DNA from: Malania oleifera
Lineage: Eukaryota; Streptophyta; Magnoliopsida; Santalales; Ximeniaceae
Assembly: GCF_029873635.1 (NCBI RefSeq)
Contig: NC_080426.1
Coordinates: forward strand, 56,762,673 to 56,826,672
Reading direction: 5' to 3'
DNA length: 64,000 nucleotides
The first letter of the stretch is position 1, and the number at the start of each line of letters is the position of its first letter. Under the pieces are notes generated by a model. It saw only the letters and a program-made list of their open reading frames with translations, did not search any database and was not told the DNA's origin. Position numbers and translations under genes: made by a program. Of the stretch, positions 44,782 to 56,372 are shown one piece after another.

Positions 44782-45194
44782 TGTTGGGCGGTCCAAGGCC
44801 TTCTCAACCACAAAATCTAGCTCATGGTTGTTGAGAATTGTGAGTTTGTCACACATTGAAAATTTGAGTGGATGATGGATGCTTATATACATGGTTGGAC
44901 CCAAGACCCAATATGCTTAGACTTTTGGGTCAATTTGGTGTTCACCCATGTGTATCAAGCCCACCCATGGGCTCTTCCAGTTCTAACACTAGTATCAGAG
45001 CCATGGTACAACATTATCCCCAGGATGCCGGGTATGTGGTGCCACCAATTTGGAGCACGATGTGTAAGGGGGAGATTGTTGGAATTATCCCACATCAATT
45101 GTGAAAGGGGATAGTGGTAAGTTATTAAGTGTGAGGGAAAGCCTCACCCCATGAGCTAACTTTTGGGGTTGAGAAGGCCTTGGACCACCTAACA
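44782..45194 (+). mobile_element. Inverted, composite TRIM fragment
   Basis: 44782-44828 is the inverted end of a second mini-LTR type (TGTTGGGCGGTCCAAGGCC). 44829-44988 is a + strand copy of the first TRIM's LTR. It is followed by a primer-like site TAGTATCAGAGCCATGG, an 88-bp internal stretch, a polypurine tract AAGGGGGAGAT and a complete 118-bp LTR of the second type (45077-45194). Two TRIM families are thus joined. Confidence 0.75.
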
Positions 45195-45301
45195 CAAAGA
45201 TCATTTCCATTATTGTATAAACAAAAAAAGTAGCATCCACTTTTGTTGGAATCTTTGCATTTCACAAGGGGCGAAGCAGTGGTTTTAGCCATGGCGGACC
45301 C

Positions 45302-46752
45302 TGTCACTCCTCGAACCCGGCAATGGGACCCAAGGTGTGATGTAGTAACTTAGTCTGTCCCTATATCATACAAAACACAAATGATACTATAATCAATGAG
45401 GGTCTGACCCCGTGGGGTTCCCGTACACCCCATATACATTCACATTCACGACATATACATAGCGGAAAAGTTCATTCCATACATATATTGTACCATACTA
45501 GAGTCTATACTGATAGAGTCTAAACTCCATATTACAAAACATAACCCAGGGTACCAGCAAATACCCAAAACGACAACCCTCGTTACAGTCCTAGTACTTA
45601 CACAAGCACTTCACACAATATACCGACCATTACGCTCCCAACACAAGGACGCTAGTTTCGGTTACTCAAAGGACCTGAAAACATGTACGTACGATAGCAG
45701 TGGAACATATCTTAGTAAGGAAGAATCAGGTTATATCGGTGTGTGACATATGAGTGTTATCATGACATAAACATATACAATTCAATATAGTTCCAGTATT
45801 TTCACAAAACAGTTCCAGTATAGTTCTCAATATACACACACACATGATCAAGTAACCTGGTGTCGTCACACCCTTCAGCACGAAGTCGGCCCGCATTACA
45901 TGGTGTCCCCTGCACATGGTGTAGCCCTAAGCTCCCATGGCATCGCACCAGTACAACTGGTGGATCCACACCCTTCAGTAATTAGCCGATAAAAGGCGAT
46001 ATTTCACGCCCTCGGATATAGAGCCAGACACTCTTGCCACTGACAGGTGGTATTTCACACCCTCGGATATAGAGCCGGACACTCTTTCACAACCTAGAAC
46101 AATTCGGAACTCACGTTCCTATATCTCATTTCAGCAAATCATAACTCAATGCATGTTCATATAACAATTCATTCTACACTTATTTGGTAATCACAAAATC
46201 ATGATTTTCAAAATACAGTTTAAAAACAAGTGAAGGAACGACCATCTCTATAACACAATGTATCTACGATTTTCTAATGAAACCAGAGATGCACCCCGAT
46301 ACCCCCTTTTTCCCAAAATTGCAATGTGAAAACCCTATAATTTTACCCGTTGGATTTCCCCAAATAAGTAGCCAAAACATACACAGGATAGTGAACCATA
46401 GTTCTATCAAATCCGATTTAAAAAATAACCAATATAAATAGAATCCCCTTACCTTTCCCCGAAAATCCCAAGACGAACTCTACGACTCCTAAACCATGAA
46501 CCGAGTTTCCAAAACCTAAAAATCACAGTACAATAATTACTTACAATCTTACGCTCTACAAATCTACCGAAACGAAAATAAAAATTGAGTCTTACCTTGA
46601 TTTTTGGGTCAAAATCTGCAGACCTCAAAACGAAGTTCCATTCCACATAACACATAGAGATTCCTTTTCTGATTCTCGCAGTAACGTCAGTTCGTCGATT
46701 TTGACTATGAACGGCGAAGAAATCTAGAGAGAACAAGAGATGCTCCAAATTC

Positions 46753-46789
<37 letters not shown>

Positions 46790-47113
46790 TTAATATCTTA
46801 GTCTCTAAGCAACCCAAAATGATATTTATAGCACCTTTGACTCGACCAACTTCATTAACGAGGCGGCGTCTTCGTCGACGAGCTAGCGAAGGAAGTTTGT
46901 TGACATAGTGGTGGTCTCGTCAACGAGCTTGAGATTTTCAGATTTCCCAAAACCTCTTGGATTCTCCTTGTCAACGAACCTCTGAATTTCGTTGCTGAAC
47001 AATAGAAGTGCCTTCATCAATGAAAATCTGGCTTTGTCGACGAAGCCTACTCAATTTACTGTTTTACCCTTTTCTTATTCATTAATCCACATCTCAAGGG
47101 TCGGGTTCTTACA
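45302..47113 (-). repeat. 3' LTR of the gypsy element
   Basis: Contains a TATA box (46830-46823, - strand), an (AG)n tract 46754-46786 just downstream in element sense, and a two-copy repeat of about 50 bases (TATTTCAC, CCCTCGGATATAGAGCC) at 45999-46100. Confidence 0.88.
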
Positions 47114-47396
47114 ACCTCCCCTCCTTACAAAAAAATTCATCCTCAAAATTTGTAATCTCTCATTTATAAACTCATCCACATAACCAAATACACATACCAG
47201 ACTCTAGGAAGAGTCAGTGGCTACTTTCAACGCAGTCCCGTCACAATACATACATATCTTCGCTTATGGAGAAGGAATACCTTGGTTACATACATATACC
47301 ATCTTGGGAGCTCACAATAACACACACTCCCAAAGACTAACCACCTATCACAATACAATAATAGCATCATTCACACTTACTCAACCAAACTAGCTC

Positions 47397-50300
47397 TCAG
47401 AACAATTGTGGATGCTTCCGGCGTATCTCCGCTTCCAATTCCCAAGAAGCTTCCTCCACCTCGTGATTTCGCCACAATACCTTCACTAGCGGTATGTCCT
47501 TGGTACGTAACTTTTGAACTTTATGGTCCAGAACCTGAATAGGTACCTCCTCATAAGCTAAAGCATCCTTAATTTCCAAGTTCTCGTAACTAATAACGTG
47601 CGATGGATCTGACACATACCTCCTCAACATGGATACGTGGAACACGTCATGGATCCTCAAGAGTGCTGGGGGTAGTGCAATCCTATAGGCTACCAAACCC
47701 ACTCGCTCAAGAACCTAGAATGGTTCACCTCGGGCTCAGCTTGCCCTTTTTCCTGAATCTCATCACCCTTTTCATCGGAGCGACTCTCAGAAATATCTTA
47801 CCCCCCACCTCAAATCCCAACTCACGATGGTGAACATCCGCGTAACTCTTCTGCTGACTCTGAGCTAATCTAATCCTATCCTGGATCAAACCCACCTTCT
47901 CAGACACCTGCTACACGAGTTTAGGTCCTAAAACCTTACGTTCACCATTCTCATCCCAATGCAGAGGAGACCGACACCTCTGACAATACAGGGCCTTGAA
48001 CGGTGCCATCCCAATACTAGCCTGGAAGCTATTGTTATATGCAAACTTTACTAGTGGTAGAAACTGCATCCAACCACCACCGAAGTCTAACATGCAAGCC
48101 TGTAACATATCCTCCAAGATCTGTATTATTCTCTCCGACTATCCATCAGTCTGGGGGTGGAACTTTGTATTGAAAGTAAGCTTCGTCCCTAGTGCTTCCT
48201 ACAAGCTCTCCTAGAAATGAGAGGTAAACCTTGGGTCTCAATTTGACACTATGGACATTGGTACCCCATGCATTCTGACTATCTCATGCACATACAAATC
48301 TGCTAGCCTACTCAAAGGGTAGCTAACCTTCATCGATAAAAAGTGAGCAAATTTCATCAACTTGTCCATGATTACCCAAATGACATTCTGCCTGTGAAAC
48401 ACTGGCGGCAATCCAGAAATGAAGTCCAAGGAAATGTGCTCCCATTTCCACTCCGGAATAGCTAAGGGCTGTAACGGCCCTGCCGGCTTTTTATGTTCAG
48501 CTTTCACCTACTGACACGTCTGACACTGCTCCACGAACCGAGTAATCTCCTTTTTCATACCACTCCACCATAAGGTCTAGCACAAATCCCGATACATCTT
48601 CGTGATACCAGGATGTATCGTATATAAAGAACGATGCGCTTCCTCCAGAATCGTCCTTCTAATCTTGTCGTTGTTTGGAACATACAGCCTAGTTCCAAAC
48701 CTTAACACACCTCCTTCAGAGATGTTAAACTCTGTAGCCAATCCCTGCTGCACTTTCTCCATAGTTTCAACTAACTCTGCATCACTAGCCTGCGTAGGTT
48801 TAATACGCTTAAATAAAGTCGGCTGGATCACCAAACTAGCAATGTAAGCTTGATGATCACCGGTCACCAACTATATACCAAGACTTTCTAGATCTTGTCT
48901 GATATGATGCTAAGCCACAACTACAGATACTGTCACAGGCTCTGACTTCCGACTTAACGTATCAGCTACCACGTTAGCTTTCCCCGGGTGATAACTGATG
49001 GTGCAATTGTAGTCTTTGATTAGCTCAAGCCACCGTCTCTGCCTCATGTTCAACTCCTTCTACGTGAAAAAGTACCTGAAGCTTTTGTGATCAATGAAAA
49101 TCTCACACTGAACACCATACAGGTAGTGTCGCTAGATCTTCTATGCATAAACTATAGTGGCCAATTCCAGATCATGCGTAAGGTAATTCTTCTTGTATTC
49201 CTTGAGTTGTTGAGAAGCATAAGCTATTACCTTACCCTATTACATAAGAACTCATCCCAAACCCTTCAGATTTGTGTCACTATAGATCACATAACCATCT
49301 TCCCCAGAAGGAATGGTCAAAACCGGAGTAGTAACCAATCGTTGTTTCAACTCCTAGAAACACTACTCGCAATCCTCGGTCCAATCAAACTTCACCCCCT
49401 TCCTGGTTAATTGTGTCAGAGGCCTAGACAACTTATAGAATCCCTCCAGAAATCGATGATAATAACCCACCAGTCATAGGAAACTCTAAACCTCCTGCAC
49501 ACTCTTCGGTCTCTCCTAGTCCACCACAACTTCAATCTTGCTAGGATCAACTGAGATACCACCCTTAAACACCACATGGCCTAAAAATGCAACTTTTTTC
49601 AACCAAACCCCACATTTCTTCAGCTTGGCATACAACTTCCTCTCCCGCAGAATCTATAGCACCAACGTTAGATGATTTTCATGCTCTTCTGGACTCCTCG
49701 AGTATATCAGAATGTCATCGATAAACACCACTATAAACTGGTCCCTGTACTCATGGAAAACCCTGTTCATAAAATCCATAAACACTGCCAAAGCATTCGT
49801 CAACCCAAAAGGCATGACTAAAAACTTGTGGTGGCCATATCTAGTTCATAAAGCAGTTTGCGTAACATCCTCAGATATAACCCTCACCTGATGATACCCT
49901 CAAGGTCGATCTTCGAAAAGATTTGTGTCCCCTGTAGTTGGTCAAAGAGATTATCAATATGAGGCAATGGATAATAATTCTTCACAGTCACGTTGTTGAT
50001 CTCACGGTAATCAATGCACATGCGCATCGACCCATCCTTCTTCTTCACGAACAAAACTGGAGCTCCCTAGGGTGAAACACTAGGTTGGATAAAGCCCTTG
50101 TCCAGCCTGCAACTACTCCTTCAACTCCTAAAGTTCTGTTGGAGCCATCCGGTACAGAGCTTTAGCAATCAGTGCCTTTCCAGACACCAACTTGATCACA
50201 AACTCCACCTCACGATTTGAAGGTAAACTGGGTAAGTCTTTTGGAAACACATCCAGAAACTCTTTAACCACTCAAATATCCTCAAGCTTCAACTCATCCC

Positions 50301-50560
50301 ACGGTGTTTCCTTCTCGCAAGCTAGGTACCCCTGAGATCTGTCTAAAAGTAGCCTCCTCGCCTATAATTCTGATAAAATCTATGGCGTCGAACGTACACA
50401 CGATCCTGCAAACTCATACTCCTGCTCACCAAGAGGTCTGAACATTACCACCTTTCCACAATAGTCAATCACAACATAACTGGAGGATAACCAATCCATC
50501 CCCAGTATGACGTCAAAAATAGTCATATCATACACCACATGATTCGCCGGTAGCAGCCTT
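47397..50560 (-). pseudogene. Gypsy pol: RT, RNase H, integrase and chromodomain, broken
   Basis: Frames on the - strand show RT motifs ([20 protein letters not shown], then [20 protein letters not shown] near 49780-49680) and a tether/RNase H region with many stops (49600-48900). Integrase follows (IHPGITKMYRDLC zinc region; WVIMDKLMKFAHF; PMSIVSN, where the second catalytic Asp is Asn followed by a stop; GMAPFKALYCQRCRSPL). At the C-terminus is a chromodomain (IPLVKVLWRNHEVEEASWEL, 47500-47400), which in chromoviruses is thought to target insertion to chromatin. It is riddled with stops and clearly dead. Confidence 0.88.
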
Positions 50561-50562
50561 CC

Positions 50563-51783
50563 CTAAATTTCCATTGGGCAGCCTCCCAACATCCTTCTAC
50601 GGGACGTCACACTCCCAGATGGTGTAGCTACAGATAAATCCGTATTCATAACTTGGGTCTCAACCCCACACAGCTTTATGAAGTTCACATATACAAAAGA
50701 ATGGGTTGCACCTGAATCAAATAAAACAACAGCTCTATTTAAAAGCAATAACGAGGTACCTGTCACTACATTCCCCATAAGATCAGCATCCACTGGAGTA
50801 AGAGAATATACCCTCACCAGAGCTGTGTTCGCCTGGCTGGTTCCCCGAGGTATCTGATTGCTACCCCGGTTCATATTAGATGCAGGCGCCTCTCTTTAGT
50901 GCGCAGTAGCCACAAGTCATGTGGCGTGGTTTGCCATAATTATAACAGTTACCCCCAAATGACTGGAACTCACCTTCATGCCATCTATGGCACCTTGACG
51001 CTCAGTATTCTGCCGGTAACCCGAGCCCTTGTTCTTCTTCTTCCATGATCCTTGACTAGAACCTAATGGCACTAGCCTCTTCTTCGATTCTTGATCCACC
51101 TCATCCTACCGGATGTCGGTCTCGATCACAGTGGTCTTATCCACCAAAACCGAAAACTCACGAATCTGCAGCATACCCACTAATTTGTGGATGTCTTTCC
51201 TTAGGCCCTTATCAAACCTTCGAGTCTTCTCGTACTCATTTGAGATCAAGCACGGTGCGAAAAGGGATAGCTTTATATACCGAGCAGCATACCCCTGCAC
51301 CGTCATATCTCCTTGGGTCAAAACGGAGAACTCATTTGCCTTAACATCACGTGTGGTGGCCAGGAAGTATCTCTCAAAGAACACTTCCTTGAAGTGGCTC
51401 TATGTCATCTCTATAGGACCAGCTCTCTACTTCTCCAGCAGACTCACCGCAGTCCACCATCGCCCAGCCTCCCCAGATAGTTGGAAGGTAGCGTAAAGGA
51501 CTCTCTGCTTATCTGTGCAGTGTAGGACCTCCAGAAGCCTTTTGGTCTTCTCAACCCAGTCCTTCGCTATCATCGGATCGGGTCCTCCTGAAAACGTCGG
51601 AGGGTGTATACGTGTGAACCTCTCGATGGTACATCTCGCTGCAGTAAGAGAATGTTCACGTCTCCTAACACTCCACCTGATCTCCTGCATAAGCTGCCTC
51701 ATCAACCCTTGAGGCACAGAAGGAGACTCATAGCTCGTAGTCTCCTCGAAGCCACTATCCAAGTTGTTATCCTTGGGCTCCAT
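50563..51783 (-). pseudogene. Gypsy gag and protease, broken
   Basis: Gag starts at 51783 ([20 protein letters not shown]) with the retrotransposon gag signature [20 protein letters not shown] and GEAGRWW. It continues in another frame at 51384-51106 (FFERYFLATTRDVKANEF, GMTVQGYAARYIKL-type text). A decayed zinc knuckle near 50945-50885 has Tyr where its second Cys should be. The aspartic protease is seen at 50874-50563 with VVLFDSGATHSF. There are frame changes at about 51400 and 51000-50900. Confidence 0.88.
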
Positions 51784-52131
51784 TTTGAAAATAGAATAGG
51801 AATCGGTTAGAATTCCTATGTCATATACAGTTTACACAATCATTGACATCTAACCATGTTAACCACCAATCTCACGGGTTTAGGTCTGTCCTATCAAACC
51901 AACATGAAATCATTAATGGTTTGCCATAATTTTACTAAAATCGTCATTCCAAGAAAAATACAGAACACCGCCAACGAGTCCCTATCTAGCAACAAAACAA
52001 CCTTCGACCTACTCTACCCATTTCCTATATCCTATACTCTAGTATTTACACATAGCTACACCTAACCAAGTCTACAAGACCTAGCAACCTGTTAGCTATG
52101 ATACCAAGCTGTCAAGCCCCGAACCCGGCAA

Positions 52132-54800
52132 GTGAAGAGTGGGCATAGAAATGGAGACCATAAAATAGGGTCCCCTTGATGTACTTGAGAATGTGAAGCA
52201 ATGTGGCATAATGGGGTGTGCGAGGATTAGAGAGAAATTGACTGACAATATGGATGGCATAAGAGATGTCTGGGTGAGTAACTATAAGATAAACAAGACT
52301 CCCAACCAATTGGAAAAATAGGGTGGGGTCATCTAAAGGTGTACCATCCATAGGAGTGAGTTTTGAGTTGAGCTCAAGAGGAGTGGTGCATCTTACTATT
52401 TGTGAGTCCTACTCGAGTAAGAAGATCTAAAGCATACTTGGCTTGAGAAAGATAATATCCTTCGGAGTTAGAAGTGATCTCAAGTCCCAAGAGTAACTGA
52501 GCATCCCAAGATCTTTCATCTCGACATGTTGGCTGAGATGGGTCTTGAGAGACGAAATTCCAAATGTGTCATCGCCGATGATGATTATATCATCAACATA
52601 GAGGAGAAGAAGTTTAGTCCCCTAGTCTAATTTGTGGATGACAAGGGTGGAATCATGCGACCTAGGAGTGAATCCAAAATCTCCAACAATGGTACTAAAC
52701 TTGGAAAACCAAGCCCGAGGAGCTTGCTTGAGACCATACAGAGCCCAACGAAGTTTGCAGACTTGATGCGGAAGATGATGATAACTAGGAGGAGGACATA
52801 TATAAACTTCTTCAGTGAGTTCACCATGAAGAAAAGCATTCTTTACATCCATCTGAAATAGACCCCAATGACGAATGGCGACAATGGTAATTAAGCTATG
52901 GACTGAAGTGAGATAGGTAACTGGGGCAAAGGTCTCCTCATAGTTGATCCCATACTCCTAAGTCCTTTTGCTACCAAGCAAGCTTTGTACTGCTCAATGG
53001 ACCCATCAGAGTGAGTTTTGATTTTGTAAACCCACTTGCATCCCAGAGCACGTTTGCCAATTGGCAAGTCCACAAGATCCCAAGTGTGAATGTTTTCAAG
53101 TGCTTGTAATTCCTCATCCATTGCTTTTTGCCAAAGAGGGTTATAACTAGCTTCACGATAAGACTGAGGTTCATGTTGAGTAAAATTAGTGAACAAAACA
53201 AAGTCACGAAGATGAATGGAAGGAGTTTTTACCTGGTTACTTCATCAAGGAGGGAGATCAGGAGCTATTGGAGCAGATCCATTAGAAGAAACAAGTTGCT
53301 CAGAAGTGGGCAGGGTGGATGACTCAGGTGGAGTATTTGGAGACATGTTAGGTGGTAATGACTCATATGATAGAGAGATAGGGTGTGTTTCTAAGGAAGT
53401 TGACCCAGAAGAAGAGCTTGTCCCAGGAGTATCGGGAAAAAGATTTACTGAGAGATCAGTGAAGAGTTGAGAGGTGTTATCGTGTGATAGTTGAAACTTG
53501 GATATGGAGGCACACATCTTGTGTTCTTAGAAAAAAAAAATGATGTGACACTCTGAGACGCTTGGAGTGAGGATCCCAATATTTGTAGCCTTTGTGTTCA
53601 ACACCATATCCCAAGAAACAATATAAATGGGATCTAGGTTCCAATTTAGTTTGATCATGATGTTGAAGGAGAATAAAACATGCACAACCAAATACCTTAA
53701 GAGTGTTATAGTTGGGAGGATGACCATAGAGATGATCAAAGGGTGTTTGATTTCCAATGATGGTAGAAAGCACACGGTTCTTGGTGTAAACAACTATAAG
53801 AGCAACTTCACCCCAAAAACATTTAGGACACAAACCAGATATGAGAAGAGCATGAACGATATTGAGAATGTATCGGTGTTTACGCTCAGCACGCCCATTT
53901 TGTTGTGAGGTGCCAGGACATAAACGATGAGAATGAAAGCCATGTTGGTGAAGAAAGTTAAGGACTCGAGAGTCTGTGTATTTAGCCGCATTGTCTGCAC
54001 GAAATACTTTGATATTGCAAGAAAATTGTTTTTTGACCATGGTAGCAAAATCAAAGTACAACTGGGGTAATTCAGATCGGTTACGCATAAGAAATATCCA
54101 AGTGTAACGGGAGTAATCATCAATAAAAATGACAAAATATCAAGAGCCTCCTATAGTAGCAGTGGGAGATGGACCCCAAACATCAGAGTGAATTAAGTTA
54201 AATGGTGCAGAATAAAAAGACTCACTTTTGTGAACTGGCAATGCCGATTGCTTTGCAAGTTGACAAGGAAGACAATCAAATTGTTCTTTATTAATAGTTC
54301 CCAAATTTCCACTAAACACTAAGGTTTGGAGGCGACTAACAGAAGCATGACCAAGACAAGAACGCCAAAGCCTGATGGATGGTGTGGATGATTCAGGAGT
54401 TGTCGTCTGAACTGATGAGGAGAAACGAGATGGAATGTGAAGATTAATTAGCTTAAAGAGTCGTCCAACCTTACGACCTAACCCAAGAGTTTGTCGTGTC
54501 TGTGGATCCTGCACGCAATAACCAGAAGCGGAAAAAGTAACAGTTAGACCGAAATCACATAATTGACCAACAGATATAAGATTGAGAGTGAGTTGAGGAA
54601 TACAATAAGTATCAGGAAGAGAAGTGTTTAATGTTGAAATTTTTCCGACATGGCTCACGTTCATGGGAGAACCATCAGCAGTTTGAATGGCCATAGTATG
54701 GTTAGCAAGACGTTTGGTGTAAAAGAGGGTGGAATCAGGTGTCATGTGATTACAACATGCAGAGTCAAAGAACCAAGATGAACCAAGGACCACTAAAAGG
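52132..54800 (-). pseudogene. Copia pol of the gag-less element, broken
   Basis: In order on the - strand: protease WFFDSACCNHMTPD near 54780-54740 (DSA variant of DSG); GAG-pre-integrase with RLWRSCLGHASVSRL and CLPCQLAKQ; integrase FRADNAAKY and TSQQNGRAERKHRYI (catalytic Asp and Glu) at 54088-53477; linker; RT with WQKAMDEELQALE, GCKWVYKIKTHSDGS, DVKNAFLHGELTEEVY and [12 protein letters not shown]; catalytic YVDDIIIIG near 52605-52575; and RNase H lead-in PDISYAIHIVSQFL. Frame breaks occur near 54140, 53200, 52890 and 52400-52600. Confidence 0.9.
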
Positions 54801-54823
54801 AAATAGCGGCTCTGATACCATAT

Positions 54824-54979
54824 TGAGAGAGAGAGAGAGAGAAAGAGAGAATATAAGAGAAGAGATTTGTATTGAATGGTATAATTTGTATACAAGAGGG
54901 TTATCCTATTTATAGTCTAATCTAAGGGAAAGGGTTTGTTTATCAACTCGATGTGGGACAAGTGTTATATACATTAACA
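54824..54979 (-). repeat. 5' LTR of the gag-less copia element
   Basis: 156 bp, TGTTAATGTATATAAC...CTCTCA on the - strand; TATA box at 54914-54907 and a (GA)n tract (54825-54853) downstream of it. Confidence 0.85.
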
Positions 54980-56372
54980 ATAAGAAAGAACCCACTACGA
55001 ATAAACTATTAAGATTGTGTATTAATACACAATTATCATGACTTTTTTATGGTTGGTTAGCAATGCATTAATAGCCAGCTGGTCCAATTCTAGAACCATA
55101 AATAACGTCTGTTAAGATTATAACAACAAAAGGAGAGACCAAACAACATGAAAGATTGAATTAAAATCTATCAAACATAGATATATGTATATATTCAATT
55201 GAAAAAAGTAAGTCAACAAAATAATTACTATCAAATAGGAATGCACTTATTCAGAAACCAAAAAACCTAAAATATGAAATTTAAACCATCTCTCAAATAA
55301 TTACTTTTGTTTAATTTGCTGCTAGTTTCTATTGAAAAAAATAAAAAATAAAAAAACTGGCATTTTGATCATTGTAGAGGGATTGTTGAACTGGTCGAAG
55401 ATAGTTTGGTGTTGAATGCAATAGAGGGATACTTTGGGTATTATAGTGAATTTTGAATTGCACTCAAGTGGCAAAACAGACATTATGATATTATCACAGA
55501 GTATTATTAAAATTTTACCTTTATACTTTTATAAGTAGTTTAATTTATTTTTGCCATAAATGCTCCAAAGTTTATGTCAAAATTTATTTTCTCCTTTGAA
55601 TACTAAAATGTTTATGCTATAGAAAAATTTTAGAAAAGTGCATCATACAAATATTTTTAAATATTTAATATCATAAAAAATCTTTAGATCAAAGTGACAT
55701 TTGTGCTAGTATTGTAGTTTTGCCACTATTGATCCAATAGCACATTTAATAATTATATTTTAACATTATCACTAAAAATCAAGAGAAGAATAGAGACCTT
55801 ATCAGTTTATATTGAAAAAATAAAACACATAATGTCAGTATTTTTCTCCTTTGAACATCTTTTGCGAGCAAATACAAATCGCTACAAAGTGGTAAAAGGA
55901 TTGCATCAAATCTAAGCCTTTTTTTTCTTTGTCTTATGTGTTTTCTTGTTTCTCATGAAGGAAGTGAGGAGTTAGAGTCTCTTTGAGGACATCTTAGGTT
56001 ACCCTAATGCTTATAGATTATTTTAATCTTATATTTGTTATTAAGGATGATTAAATCGTGACTTTAACCCAATGATTTATTTTTGAATTGAAAAGTTTAG
56101 GATAGTTTTAAGAGAGTTTTATCTTTTGGATGCAGCATACATGGGCTCATCTCGAATTGATGGGGCTTTAAATAAAATAAAAATAACAAAAAAATGGTTT
56201 ACGCAATCAACAAAAAGAAATAGAAGAAAAAAGGAAACAAACAGAGAGAAAAAAGAGTTTCATCCAACTATCCAAGGTCCAACACAATGTGAGCAATCTA
56301 AATCATTTCTTTGTGTTGATAATTGGTCCGCCCATGCTTTTCCATGTGTGCTCCCACAGACCACCCATTCTA
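54980..56372. other. AT-rich stretch without recognisable gene
   Basis: No element or gene identified. The open frame starting at 56126 runs into the LTR at 56373 and is Lys-rich; probably chance. Confidence 0.55.

Larger units (their letters stand above)
45302..52131 (-). mobile_element. Ty3/gypsy chromovirus-type element, decayed; 5' LTR almost entirely lost
   Basis: 3' LTR 45302-47113 (1.8 kb, TGTAAGAACCC...GAGTGACA on the - strand), polypurine tract AAGGAGGGGAGGT, then on the - strand chromodomain, integrase, RNase H, RT, protease, gag and a primer site (52107-52091). Integrase after RT is the Ty3/gypsy order; the chromodomain points to a chromovirus, perhaps Tekay/Del. Only about 22 bases of 5' LTR (52110-52131) remain before the sequence changes abruptly to a copia element. 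Confidence 0.9.
52132..54979 (-). mobile_element. Ty1/copia element lacking gag, 3' end lost
   Basis: A single short 5' LTR (54824-54979, 156 bp) is followed by the primer site (TGGTATCAGAGCC) and then almost at once by the protease: there is no gag. Pol runs on to RNase H, which stops abruptly at about 52132 where gypsy LTR sequence begins. The 3' LTR is absent. Short LTRs suggest an Ale/Retrofit-like lineage (inference). Confidence 0.88.
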
